The position numbers and the translations under genes are program-made. Source: Melioribacteraceae bacterium (GTDB lineage: Bacteria > Bacteroidota > Ignavibacteria > Ignavibacteriales > Melioribacteraceae). Taken from it: a DNA stretch of 5,560 bases. Below the pieces are notes generated by a model, which did not search any database, was not told the origin of the DNA, and was given only the letters and a program-made list of their open reading frames with translations. Every line of letters starts with the position of its first letter. Position 1 is the stretch's first letter. Below are positions 1 to 5,560 of this stretch, in pieces. The stretch is from contig JALSNL010000025.1 of assembly GCA_026987055.1 (NCBI GenBank), forward strand, positions 1 to 5,560, read 5' to 3'.

Positions 1-15
1 AATATAATCAACACA

Positions 16-705
16 CTATTTGTTCAATGCTTTTTGAATTGCTTCTTCGGCAAGGGGAATCATAATTTCGTAACCGGCTTTGTTAGGATGTACTCCATCA
101 ATAGTATATTCAGCTTTCAGTCCGTTTCGATTGTCAACCATCGAAGAAAAATAATCCAGAAATATGATATTGTTATTCTTGGCATAATTCTCAATCATTT
201 TGTTTAACATAGGGATTTTCTCCGCCGGATTTAATCCCGGATTCCAAGGATAATCAAAAGCGGGTAAAACAGAAGAAAGGATAACCTTAATATTATTTGA
301 TTTTGCCAATTCAACCATTGAAATAATGTTATCCATAATCATTTGCAGAGTAGAAGGACCGGTGTTTCCGGCAATATCATTTGTGCCGGCTAAAATAACA
401 ACAACTGCCGGTTTAAGATTAATTACATCTTGTCTGAATCTAAGTAACATCTGAGGTGTTGTTTGACCGCTTATGCCTCGATTGATATATTGACCGTTTG
501 AGAAAAACTCCGGTGAAAATTTACTCCAACCTTCAGTAATGGAATTACCCATAAACACAACCCGGTTTTCTTTAGAGGATGGTAATTCTAATTTTATATT
601 TTCGTTTTTAAAACGATTTAAATTTGCCCAATCTTGTGCGGTTAGGTTATCTGTCATAATTACACATATAAATAATATTATAAAAGTTAGTATCGTTTTT
701 TTCAT
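16..705 (-). CDS. Secreted SGNH/GDSL-family esterase
   Basis: This 229-residue protein is a probable periplasmic or secreted esterase of the SGNH hydrolase superfamily. It begins with a signal peptide (KK, then a hydrophobic stretch to about residue 19) with likely cleavage after A23 in LTA-QDW. All four SGNH blocks are visible: block I with the nucleophile S55 in MGNSITEGW, block II G77 in NRGISG, block III N109 in AGTND, and block V D203 and H206 in DGVHPN. The length fits a single-domain family member with no accessory domain. Related proteins act on acetylated sugars, acyl esters or lysophospholipids, and the sequence does not tell which applies here. The only Met preceding the signal peptide is at 705, which fixes the start; no Shine-Dalgarno sequence is seen. 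It is transcribed divergently from the next gene and no partner lies on its strand in view. The family call is firm; the substrate is unknown. Confidence 0.93.
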   Translation of the reverse strand: MKKTILTFIILFICVIMTDNLTAQDWANLNRFKNENIKLELPSSKENRVVFMGNSITEGWSKFSPEFFSNGQYINRGISGQTTPQMLLRFRQDVINLKPAVVVILAGTNDIAGNTGPSTLQMIMDNIISMVELAKSNNIKVILSSVLPAFDYPWNPGLNPAEKIPMLNKMIENYAKNNNIIFLDYFSSMVDNRNGLKAEYTIDGVHPNKAGYEIMIPLAEEAIQKALNK

Positions 706-831
706 AATTGAAATATAGCAATTTAGGAATTAGGAAGTGAAATTGGATAATTATAAACTACAAATAATTACCGAAAACCAGTTAGGAATTATATAACTTA
801 TTTTAACTAACAATTTTTATATTTGGATTCA
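706..831. promoter_or_regulatory. Divergent intergenic promoter region
   Basis: This AT-rich 126-bp gap separates two divergent starts and so must hold promoters for both the SGNH esterase and the plus-strand trio. On the plus strand TATATTTG at 818-825 matches the Bacteroidota -7 consensus TAnnTTTG, but I see no clear TTTG -33 element at the expected distance. On the minus strand TATATTTC at 717-710 is a 7-of-8 match, but it sits only four bases from the ATG, too close for an ordinary leader. Three TTAGGAA copies also lie here. Neither start is preceded by a Shine-Dalgarno sequence. The presence of promoters follows from gene order; the exact elements are inference. Confidence 0.45.
723..788 (+). 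repeat. Three copies of TTAGGAA (two tandem, one distal)
   Basis: The heptamer TTAGGAA occurs at 723-729 and immediately again at 730-736, then once more at 782-788, all in the same orientation. The distal copy continues as TTAGGAATT, as does the first. All three lie in the divergent intergenic region, where direct repeats can serve as regulator sites. The motif is short and AT-rich, so chance or simple slippage is also possible. Confidence 0.4.
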
Positions 832-1551
832 ATGATGAGACTAATAATACAAATTATCTTTGCTGTACTAATTTTTCCGGGAGCCAAGTATTTAGCGCAG
901 GATTATTCCGTACGTTCCAATAGTTTTGTCTATCCTGACCAAATGAAATTTGGTGCTATTAAACATTCGGTAAGTTTAACATTAGCTAAACTTCCCGAAG
1001 ATGCAGTTGAAGAAGCAAGTTCTTATATTTACGCTCCACTAATTAACTACAATATTTTATATGGATTACCATTGGGCTTTGCAGCACATGGTAATGCAAC
1101 AACAAATTGGATAACGTTTCATTTGTCTTTGGGACCTAAATGGAACTATCAATTTAAAAGAGTTTCTGTTTCTCTTGGTTATGATGTCGCTTATGTGTAC
1201 GGAAGACTTTTCAAATTCGGGTTTAACAGCAAAATTAAAGGTTGGTTAAATTATCCTAACATTACATTGGGTATTGCTTTTAATAGATTTACAATGTCTT
1301 TTAGAGCAGATGCTACATTTATAACAAGCTTAGAACAATTTAATGATGATATCGAAATAGGGACAGACAAAAATAGAATTGCCGGAGTTTCACTAGGTGT
1401 TTTTATTGAACAGCCTTTGTGGAATAATAATTATGTTACATTAGCTTTCAAAGGGAATTACACTCGTCTTTATTATCCGGCGTGGGCAGTTTTTCCTACA
1501 TGGGATAGATATAATTTTATTCCGGAAGTTATAATTGGGTTTGTGCTATGA
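832..1551 (+). CDS. Probable outer-membrane beta-barrel protein, function unknown
   Basis: I do not recognise a named family. From ATG 832 the protein has 239 residues and opens with a signal peptide (MMRL, then a hydrophobic run to about residue 15, AKYLAQ near 18-23, probable cleavage just before Q23). The mature part is rich in alternating polar/hydrophobic stretches and aromatic residues, for example WITFHLSLGPKW, VSVSLGYDVAYVYG, NITLGIAFNRF and YVTLAFKGNYTRLYY. It ends in a strand-like FIPEVIIGFVL. This is the pattern of a small outer-membrane barrel of perhaps 8 to 10 strands. An in-frame TTG at 823 would add three residues, but ATG 832 (or 835) directly precedes the signal peptide and is preferred. 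The TGA stop overlaps the next ATG by four bases, so the two are almost certainly co-transcribed. It could also be a soluble periplasmic beta-sandwich. Confidence 0.75.
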   Translation: MMRLIIQIIFAVLIFPGAKYLAQDYSVRSNSFVYPDQMKFGAIKHSVSLTLAKLPEDAVEEASSYIYAPLINYNILYGLPLGFAAHGNATTNWITFHLSLGPKWNYQFKRVSVSLGYDVAYVYGRLFKFGFNSKIKGWLNYPNITLGIAFNRFTMSFRADATFITSLEQFNDDIEIGTDKNRIAGVSLGVFIEQPLWNNNYVTLAFKGNYTRLYYPAWAVFPTWDRYNFIPEVIIGFVL

Positions 1552-2762
1552 GAAAATTTTTAGTTATTTCTTTAGTTTTTCTTGTCATTCTTGTTTCTTG
1601 CGATACTAAAGTTGATCTTGTAATTCCGCAATTTTCCGATGGAAGTATTCTGGAAGGTACTAACCAAATTCCTTTAGCAGTGAGAAATTTAACTGAAGGT
1701 GTTTACAAAGTTACAAAAGGAGAAAAGAAGTTTGGTCAACAAGTTGTTTTAAAATGGAATCGGGGCAAATTATCAATCTACGGAGCTAAACTGGGCATTT
1801 ATTTTATTTTAAGCGGAGGTGTAAAAGATTCTATTCTATATTTTGAAGGGAAGTGGCGGTATGCAGTAAATACAGAGATTGGTCTGGTTCGCTTATCAAG
1901 TTCTAAAACTAATGATACATTTAAGTTAACGGGAAGTTACGGAGAAGAAAATGAAACTCCGAATAATGCTATGGAACTAACATATTTAAGACCATTCAGC
2001 AAAGAGGTTAAAGAGAAAGATTTTTATATAATTGCTCACAGAGCCGGCGGTAGAAATTCCGATTATGTTGGTGCATCCGAAAATTCCATTGAAATTCTTC
2101 CCTTTGCAGAATACCTTGGGGCAAACGGTGTTGAAATAGATGTTAAACTCAGCAAAGATAATATTCCGTTTATATATCATGATGAAACAATAAACCTTAG
2201 AACAACAAAGGATAGTCCAATTTGGGGAAATATTGAAAGTTTTACATTCAAACAGCTTAGAACATTTGTGGTTCTTAAAAATGGAGAACGGATACCAACC
2301 TTGCAAGAAATGCTCGATTTTATTTTGGAAAAAACAAAATTAAAACTTGTTTGGTTAGATATGAAATCTGAGAAAAACACTTTGCCAAGTGTTATTGGAA
2401 TACAAAAAGAAGTATTAGAAAAAGCAAAATTAATGGGTAGAGACTTGGAAATATTGCTTGGTATTCCCACAGAAGAGAAAAGGAATTTACTTATGCAGCA
2501 AAATGGATTTGAAAATATTCCTTCTTTATGCGAGCTTAGTATTAATGATGTCAGAAATCTAAATTCTAAAATTTGGGCACCAAGATGGACTTTGGGTACA
2601 CAGACAAGTTCAGTTGAACAGATGCACAACGAGGGAAGAAGAGCTTTTACATGGACGTTAGATCAAGTTGGAACAATTTCAGAGTTTATAAAAGTTAGTA
2701 AGTTTGACGGTATATTAACTAATTATCCTACAATAGTTTCTTATTTTCATTATGCAAAATAA
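1548..2762 (+). CDS. Lipoprotein with glycerophosphodiester phosphodiesterase (GDPD) domain
   Basis: This 404-residue envelope lipoprotein carries a GDPD TIM barrel, a family that hydrolyses glycerophosphodiesters or related phosphodiesters to an alcohol and a phosphomonoester. A lipoprotein signal ends in the lipobox LVSC, with C18 the lipidated cysteine. Residues 19 to about 150 form a beta-rich region I do not recognise. The GDPD domain runs from about 158 to 400: IIAHRAGG (catalytic H164, R165), SENS (E178, N179), GVEIDVKLSKD (metal ligands E196, D198), IYHDE (catalytic H211), LVWLDMK (D271, K273) and the C-terminal FTWTLDQ plus FDGILTNYP. D271 stands where the family commonly has Glu. 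The UgpQ/GlpQ-like core looks intact, so activity is likely. It overlaps the upstream gene by 4 bp (ATGA) and the downstream gene by 11 bp. The start is fixed because no other Met precedes the signal. The true substrate (glycerophospholipid headgroups, teichoic-type polymers or another) is unknown. Confidence 0.92.
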   Translation: MRKFLVISLVFLVILVSCDTKVDLVIPQFSDGSILEGTNQIPLAVRNLTEGVYKVTKGEKKFGQQVVLKWNRGKLSIYGAKLGIYFILSGGVKDSILYFEGKWRYAVNTEIGLVRLSSSKTNDTFKLTGSYGEENETPNNAMELTYLRPFSKEVKEKDFYIIAHRAGGRNSDYVGASENSIEILPFAEYLGANGVEIDVKLSKDNIPFIYHDETINLRTTKDSPIWGNIESFTFKQLRTFVVLKNGERIPTLQEMLDFILEKTKLKLVWLDMKSEKNTLPSVIGIQKEVLEKAKLMGRDLEILLGIPTEEKRNLLMQQNGFENIPSLCELSINDVRNLNSKIWAPRWTLGTQTSSVEQMHNEGRRAFTWTLDQVGTISEFIKVSKFDGILTNYPTIVSYFHYAK

Positions 2763-3354
2763 TTTTATAAGAAAAATATTTCACTTTTTTTTCTTTATAG
2801 TAATTCTGTTTAACTCGGAATATAAAGGGCAAACTACGAATACACTTTATAATGTTTCTTTTGATATTGGTTTAGGTTTTACCAGATATGTTACCGCTTT
2901 GCCTCAATTTGGATTAAATAAAAATTCTTTTAATCTAACCGGAAGAATAATGTGGAAACCGGAACATTTATTAAGTGTAGGCTTTGAAACCGGCTATGTA
3001 CCTCTTTATAATTTAAGGACGGATAATTATAATTCTGTTTTCGGTAATACGGATGTTGATCTCTCAATGATTGCCGTTCCTGTATTCTTAACTTTCGGGA
3101 TGGAAATATTTGATGATATTATAATTTACGGAGGAGTTGGCGGAGCTTCGTTAAATTCAACAGCTGATTATTTTGATAACAGAGTGATAAGTGCAAGTTG
3201 GACTAACGCCTATGAGTTGGCGGCTTCGTATTCTTTTTACAAAACTAAAAAGTTAGATTTTAGCGGAGAATTTAAGTGGTACAATTTTTCTAAGGTTGAA
3301 GACTCTGCACTTATTTTGCAGATAACAATTGGGTATAATTTGTTTTCTTATTAG
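2752..3354 (+). CDS. Small outer-membrane beta-barrel-like protein
   Basis: This 200-residue protein has a clear signal peptide (FIRKIFH, then a Phe/Ile/Leu run to about residue 20, likely cleavage before Q27 in YKGQT). The mature part has alternating strands with Gly and aromatic residues: VSFDIGLGFTRYV, SFNLTGRIMW, LLSVGFETGYVPLY, VPVFLTFGMEIF, IIIYGGVGGASL, AYELAASYSFY, LDFSGEFKWYNF and ILQITIGYNLFSY. That suggests about eight strands with an aromatic C-terminal residue, as in small OmpA-like/OmpW-like barrels. I cannot assign a named family. The only Met before the signal peptide is at 2752, inside the end of the GDPD gene, so the 11-bp overlap is real and implies translational coupling. 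It is the last gene of the trio and is followed by a short convergent gap with a possible terminator. A porin-like, scaffold or partner role for the GDPD lipoprotein is inference only. Confidence 0.78.
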   Translation: MQNNFIRKIFHFFFFIVILFNSEYKGQTTNTLYNVSFDIGLGFTRYVTALPQFGLNKNSFNLTGRIMWKPEHLLSVGFETGYVPLYNLRTDNYNSVFGNTDVDLSMIAVPVFLTFGMEIFDDIIIYGGVGGASLNSTADYFDNRVISASWTNAYELAASYSFYKTKKLDFSGEFKWYNFSKVEDSALILQITIGYNLFSY

Positions 3355-3417
3355 CAAATATGCAAAGGAAGGTAAATAATGTTTCTTAATTTGTGCTTTT
3401 AATACGATTGAAAAATA

Positions 3418-3457
3418 TAGTTGCTTATGGTTACAACTACTTTAATATTTTATTTTT
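3418..3457. terminator. Possible bidirectional terminator between convergent genes
   Basis: TAGTTG at 3418-3423 pairs perfectly with CAACTA at 3434-3439 around a 10-base loop. On the plus strand the stem is followed by a T-rich stretch to about 3457. On the minus strand it is followed by TATTTTTC, so it could stop transcripts from both sides. The right arm includes the stop codon of the esterase gene. The stem is only six pairs with two G-C pairs, so it is weak; its place between convergent stops is the main support. Confidence 0.35.
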
Positions 3458-4441
3458 AAAAAAGTTCCATACTTCCGTAGTCATTTCAATATCATGGTTT
3501 TGTTTGTTAAAATATTTTTCAAATAAAGAAGAATATTGTTCTCTGATGCTTGGAGCGGAATGTCCTCCACCATTCACTTTATACAAAATAATTTCTGTTC
3601 CATTAATCCCATTTTTATATGAGAATTTTTCAACAAACCCTCCGTCTTTTGTGTCTAAATCAGGGAAAATATAATGCGAGGGAACAGTATCTGCTTTGTT
3701 AAAATGTATCCAATAATCAATAGTTTTGGCTGTAGATAAGACTGAGCCATGTTTGGAATTTGCTGGATTAGAAACATAACCACCTTCATAAGGCATATGA
3801 TTATCATTAGTTCCATTCATAAATAGTATTGAAATCGGATTCTTAGGAGTTTTGCATTTTGAAATTGCCGGTTTTGCGGCAACAATAGAGGCAATAGCAG
3901 CAATTTTACTGTTTAATTCTATTCCTAATCTTTGTGCCATAAATCCACCATTGGAGGTTCCCGATATATAAATTCTATTTGTATCAATCCGATGATTCGA
4001 TGAAATAACACTGATTAAAGTATCGATGAAATGCACATCATTAGCATTTGAACTAACCATACAATCACCACGACAATCATTCCAAGTGGGTTTACCGTAA
4101 GCCCCGTTTAATCCTTCGGGATAAATCACTATAAATTTTTCAGATTCGGCTAACTCCATCCATAATTTGTATGGCGTTTTATGTCCGCTTTCTCCGGTCA
4201 TATCTTCGATATAAATTCCTCCGCCGTGTAGTTCAAATATCAAAGGAACCTTTGTGTTTTCAATGTCTTTAGGAATATATATAGCATATCTTCTATCTAA
4301 TCCGTCAATAATAATACTTTTTGTAAATAAACCTGTTACGTAACTTTTAGTTTCAGGTCCGGTACAACTAATTAGAATATAGTTGAAAATAATAATTGTA
4401 CTAAAGAATATTATTTTATGTATTAATATTTTCATATTCAT
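3437..4441 (-). CDS. Lipoprotein esterase, PHB-depolymerase/feruloyl-esterase (LpqC-like) family
   Basis: This 334-residue alpha/beta-hydrolase belongs to the esterase group related to poly(3-hydroxybutyrate) depolymerases, LpqC and feruloyl/acetylxylan esterases, which are secreted ester hydrolases. A hydrophobic N-terminus ends in the lipobox LISC, with C26 the probable lipidated cysteine, so it is likely anchored in the envelope. The fold motifs appear in order: YAIYIPKD near 52-59, oxyanion-hole LHGGG at 71-75, PTWNDC near 118-123, NDVHFID at 134-140, nucleophile S163 in GTSNGG, catalytic D213 in NGTNDNHMPYEGG and catalytic H294 in GGGHSAP. The triad is complete. C123, C127 and C196 could form a disulfide. 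The second Met, at residue 3, is an alternative start; no Shine-Dalgarno sequence helps choose. It lies 75 bp downstream of nhaA on the same strand and converges with the plus-strand trio. An intracellular PHB role is unlikely because the protein is exported; carbohydrate ester substrates are more plausible but unproven. Confidence 0.88.
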   Translation of the reverse strand: MNMKILIHKIIFFSTIIIFNYILISCTGPETKSYVTGLFTKSIIIDGLDRRYAIYIPKDIENTKVPLIFELHGGGIYIEDMTGESGHKTPYKLWMELAESEKFIVIYPEGLNGAYGKPTWNDCRGDCMVSSNANDVHFIDTLISVISSNHRIDTNRIYISGTSNGGFMAQRLGIELNSKIAAIASIVAAKPAISKCKTPKNPISILFMNGTNDNHMPYEGGYVSNPANSKHGSVLSTAKTIDYWIHFNKADTVPSHYIFPDLDTKDGGFVEKFSYKNGINGTEIILYKVNGGGHSAPSIREQYSSLFEKYFNKQNHDIEMTTEVWNFFKNKILK

Positions 4442-4516
4442 TTAATTATTATGAATTATTTTATTTGCTAAAGCCTTGCATTAGTTGTTTGATTGCTTTG
4501 AATAATTCTTTTTGAA
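4442..4516 (-). other. Gap between nhaA and the esterase gene
   Basis: This 75-bp AT-rich spacer shows no TAnnTTTG promoter match on the minus strand and no Shine-Dalgarno sequence before the esterase ATG. That leaves read-through from nhaA possible. A small AT-only hairpin (TAATTC/GAATTA, 4503-4519) overlaps the nhaA stop but is too weak to call a terminator. Confidence 0.3.
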
Positions 4517-5560
4517 TTAAGAATAAATTTTGTTTGTTATTCGCAAAAAAGAATACCCAATAATTCCCGACATAACCGAACCAATGATAATCCCGACTTT
4601 CATAGAATTTATACTGGTTAAATCTTCTGCAAAAGCTAAATTCCCAATAAAAATTGACATTGTAAAACCAACGCCGGCAATAATTGCAATGCCAAGTATT
4701 TGCTTAAAAACAATGCCGCTGGGTAATTCGGTGATTTTTAGTTTTATGCCCATAAAAGAAAATAATGCAACACCAATAAATTTACCAACGAATAAACTTA
4801 TTGCTATATTGAATATCAGAGCAAAATCAAATTCTGAATTTGTATTTATTTCAACTCCGGCATTGGCAAAAGCAAAAATAGGTAATATAAAATATGCTAT
4901 AAAACTATGAAGCCTATGTTCAAGGCTTTGTAATGGTGACCGAACCTCAATAATTAAGCTATCTAAATTGTCAATATAATTTATTTCATCTTTTGATAAT
5001 AAATGTTCGCTTTCTTTTACAGATAGATTGGTCAACTTACGAGCGATTAAATTTAGATTTTTAGAAAAAATATTTGTATTTGTTCTTCTTTTTATCGGAA
5101 TGGTAAATGCCAAAAGTACACCGGCTATAGTTGGGTGTATGCCGGATTTTAAAAATAAGAACCAAGCAATAATTGCCGTTATTATTCCAATAGGCAAGGA
5201 ATATTTCCGTTTATGGTAAAAGATTCCTAAAACAGTAATTAAAAGAATACCATAAAGTATAAAAAGCCAATTTATATTAACACTATAAAATATTGCTATT
5301 ACAAGTACTGCTGCAATATCATCTATAATTGCAAAGGCAGTTAGAAAAACTTTAAGGGCTAAAGGAATCCTTTTACCTAAAGAACTCAATATTGCTAAAG
5401 CAAATGCAATATCGGTAGCCATTGGTATGCCCCATCCTTTAACAGTATTAGGATTCTGATTTAAAATTAGAAATAAAGCAACCGGAACCAAAACTCCACC
5501 CAATGCTCCAATTAAAGGGAAAGCAGCCTTTTTTAAAGTATTTATTTCACCAATCAGTAA
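4517..5560 (-). CDS. nhaA: Na+/H+ antiporter NhaA, N-terminus beyond window edge
   Basis: This inner-membrane antiporter exchanges cytoplasmic Na+ (or Li+) for external H+, giving pH and sodium homeostasis. The frame stays open to the right edge: the codons at 5504-5560 encode LLIGEINTLKKAAFPLIGA, which matches the NhaA segment before the conserved GG, so a TTG at 5503 is not the start. About 347 residues are visible and roughly 80 are missing. Functional residues by E. coli numbering are present: D133 in MATDIAFA (codon 5413-5411), D163 and D164 in AFAIIDDIAAV (5323-5318) and K300 in FVGKFIGVALF (4783-4781). The unwound-helix neighbourhood GVGFTMSIFIGNLAF is also present. Between D163 and K300 there are about 43 more residues than in E. 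coli, in a hydrophilic segment (RRTNTN to LEHRLHS, about 5086-4904). I recall similar extensions in Bacteroidota NhaA. The protein appears intact and functional as far as seen. Confidence 0.97.
   Translation of the reverse strand, partial: LLIGEINTLKKAAFPLIGALGGVLVPVALFLILNQNPNTVKGWGIPMATDIAFALAILSSLGKRIPLALKVFLTAFAIIDDIAAVLVIAIFYSVNINWLFILYGILLITVLGIFYHKRKYSLPIGIITAIIAWFLFLKSGIHPTIAGVLLAFTIPIKRRTNTNIFSKNLNLIARKLTNLSVKESEHLLSKDEINYIDNLDSLIIEVRSPLQSLEHRLHSFIAYFILPIFAFANAGVEINTNSEFDFALIFNIAISLFVGKFIGVALFSFMGIKLKITELPSGIVFKQILGIAIIAGVGFTMSIFIGNLAFAEDLTSINSMKVGIIIGSVMSGIIGYSFLRITNKIYS

Noticed and set aside
823..831. TTG start three codons upstream of ATG 832 for the first barrel gene
   Set aside because: It adds MDS before the natural signal-peptide start MMRL and lies inside the promoter-like TATATTTG element; ATG 832 or 835 is the better start.
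1986..2629. Two overlapping minus-strand open frames opposite the GDPD gene (106 and 150 codons)
   Set aside because: Both are antisense to a conserved catalytic domain, are rich in Cys, Phe and Ser as expected for a shadow frame, and show no motif or start signal.
3393..3674. Plus-strand open frame of 93 codons opposite the end of the esterase gene
   Set aside because: It overlaps the conserved C-terminus of the esterase, including the catalytic His region, and has no domain signature or start signal of its own.
4503..4519. TAATTC/GAATTA hairpin at the end of nhaA as a terminator
   Set aside because: The stem is six pairs with only one G-C pair and has no convincing T-run after it on the minus strand.
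4530..5219. Two plus-strand open frames opposite nhaA (126 and 63 codons)
   Set aside because: They are complementary shadows of membrane segments of nhaA and have no independent support.
5501..5503. TTG as the true start of NhaA
   Set aside because: The frame continues open to the window edge with sequence matching conserved NhaA, so this is an internal Leu codon.
1..5560. tRNA or rRNA genes, insertion sequences, CRISPR repeats, defence or phage genes
   Set aside because: No cloverleaf-like sequence, terminal inverted repeats, transposase motifs, regularly spaced repeats or phage-type proteins were seen by reading the sequence.

Overview
The window is low-GC DNA (visibly about one third G+C), most likely from a member of the Bacteroidota. 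The evidence is the absence of Shine-Dalgarno sequences before well-defined starts, exported proteins whose signal peptides end in AQ or GQ, small outer-membrane barrel-like proteins, and a NhaA carrying an insertion of about 43 residues relative to E. coli. I cannot name the genus from sequence alone.

Layout from left to right. (1) 16-705, minus: a secreted SGNH/GDSL-family esterase with all four catalytic blocks. (2) 706-831: a 126-bp divergent intergenic region with three copies of TTAGGAA and one TAnnTTTG-type promoter-like element. (3) 832-3354, plus: three tightly packed genes with overlapping ends. They encode a probable outer-membrane barrel protein, a lipoprotein with a C-terminal glycerophosphodiester phosphodiesterase (GDPD) domain behind an unrecognised beta-rich domain, and a second small barrel-like protein. 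(4) 3355-3436: a short convergent region with a hairpin that could terminate both strands. (5) 3437-4441, minus: a lipoprotein esterase of the PHB-depolymerase/feruloyl-esterase (LpqC-like) alpha/beta-hydrolase group. (6) 4517-5560, minus: a Na+/H+ antiporter NhaA whose N-terminus lies beyond the right edge.

Five of the six genes encode proteins predicted to be exported to the envelope, three of them ester or phosphodiester hydrolases. The only set the sequence ties together is the plus-strand trio, where overlaps of 4 and 11 bp imply one transcript and coupled translation. A plausible inference is an envelope unit with a lipid- or teichoate-type phosphodiesterase accompanied by two barrel proteins, but substrate and interaction are unproven. 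NhaA and the downstream esterase share a strand across a 75-bp gap and may or may not be co-transcribed. I see no mobile element, CRISPR array, RNA gene or defence system. The window looks mostly like ordinary chromosomal envelope and housekeeping sequence, with the trio as its most interesting part.
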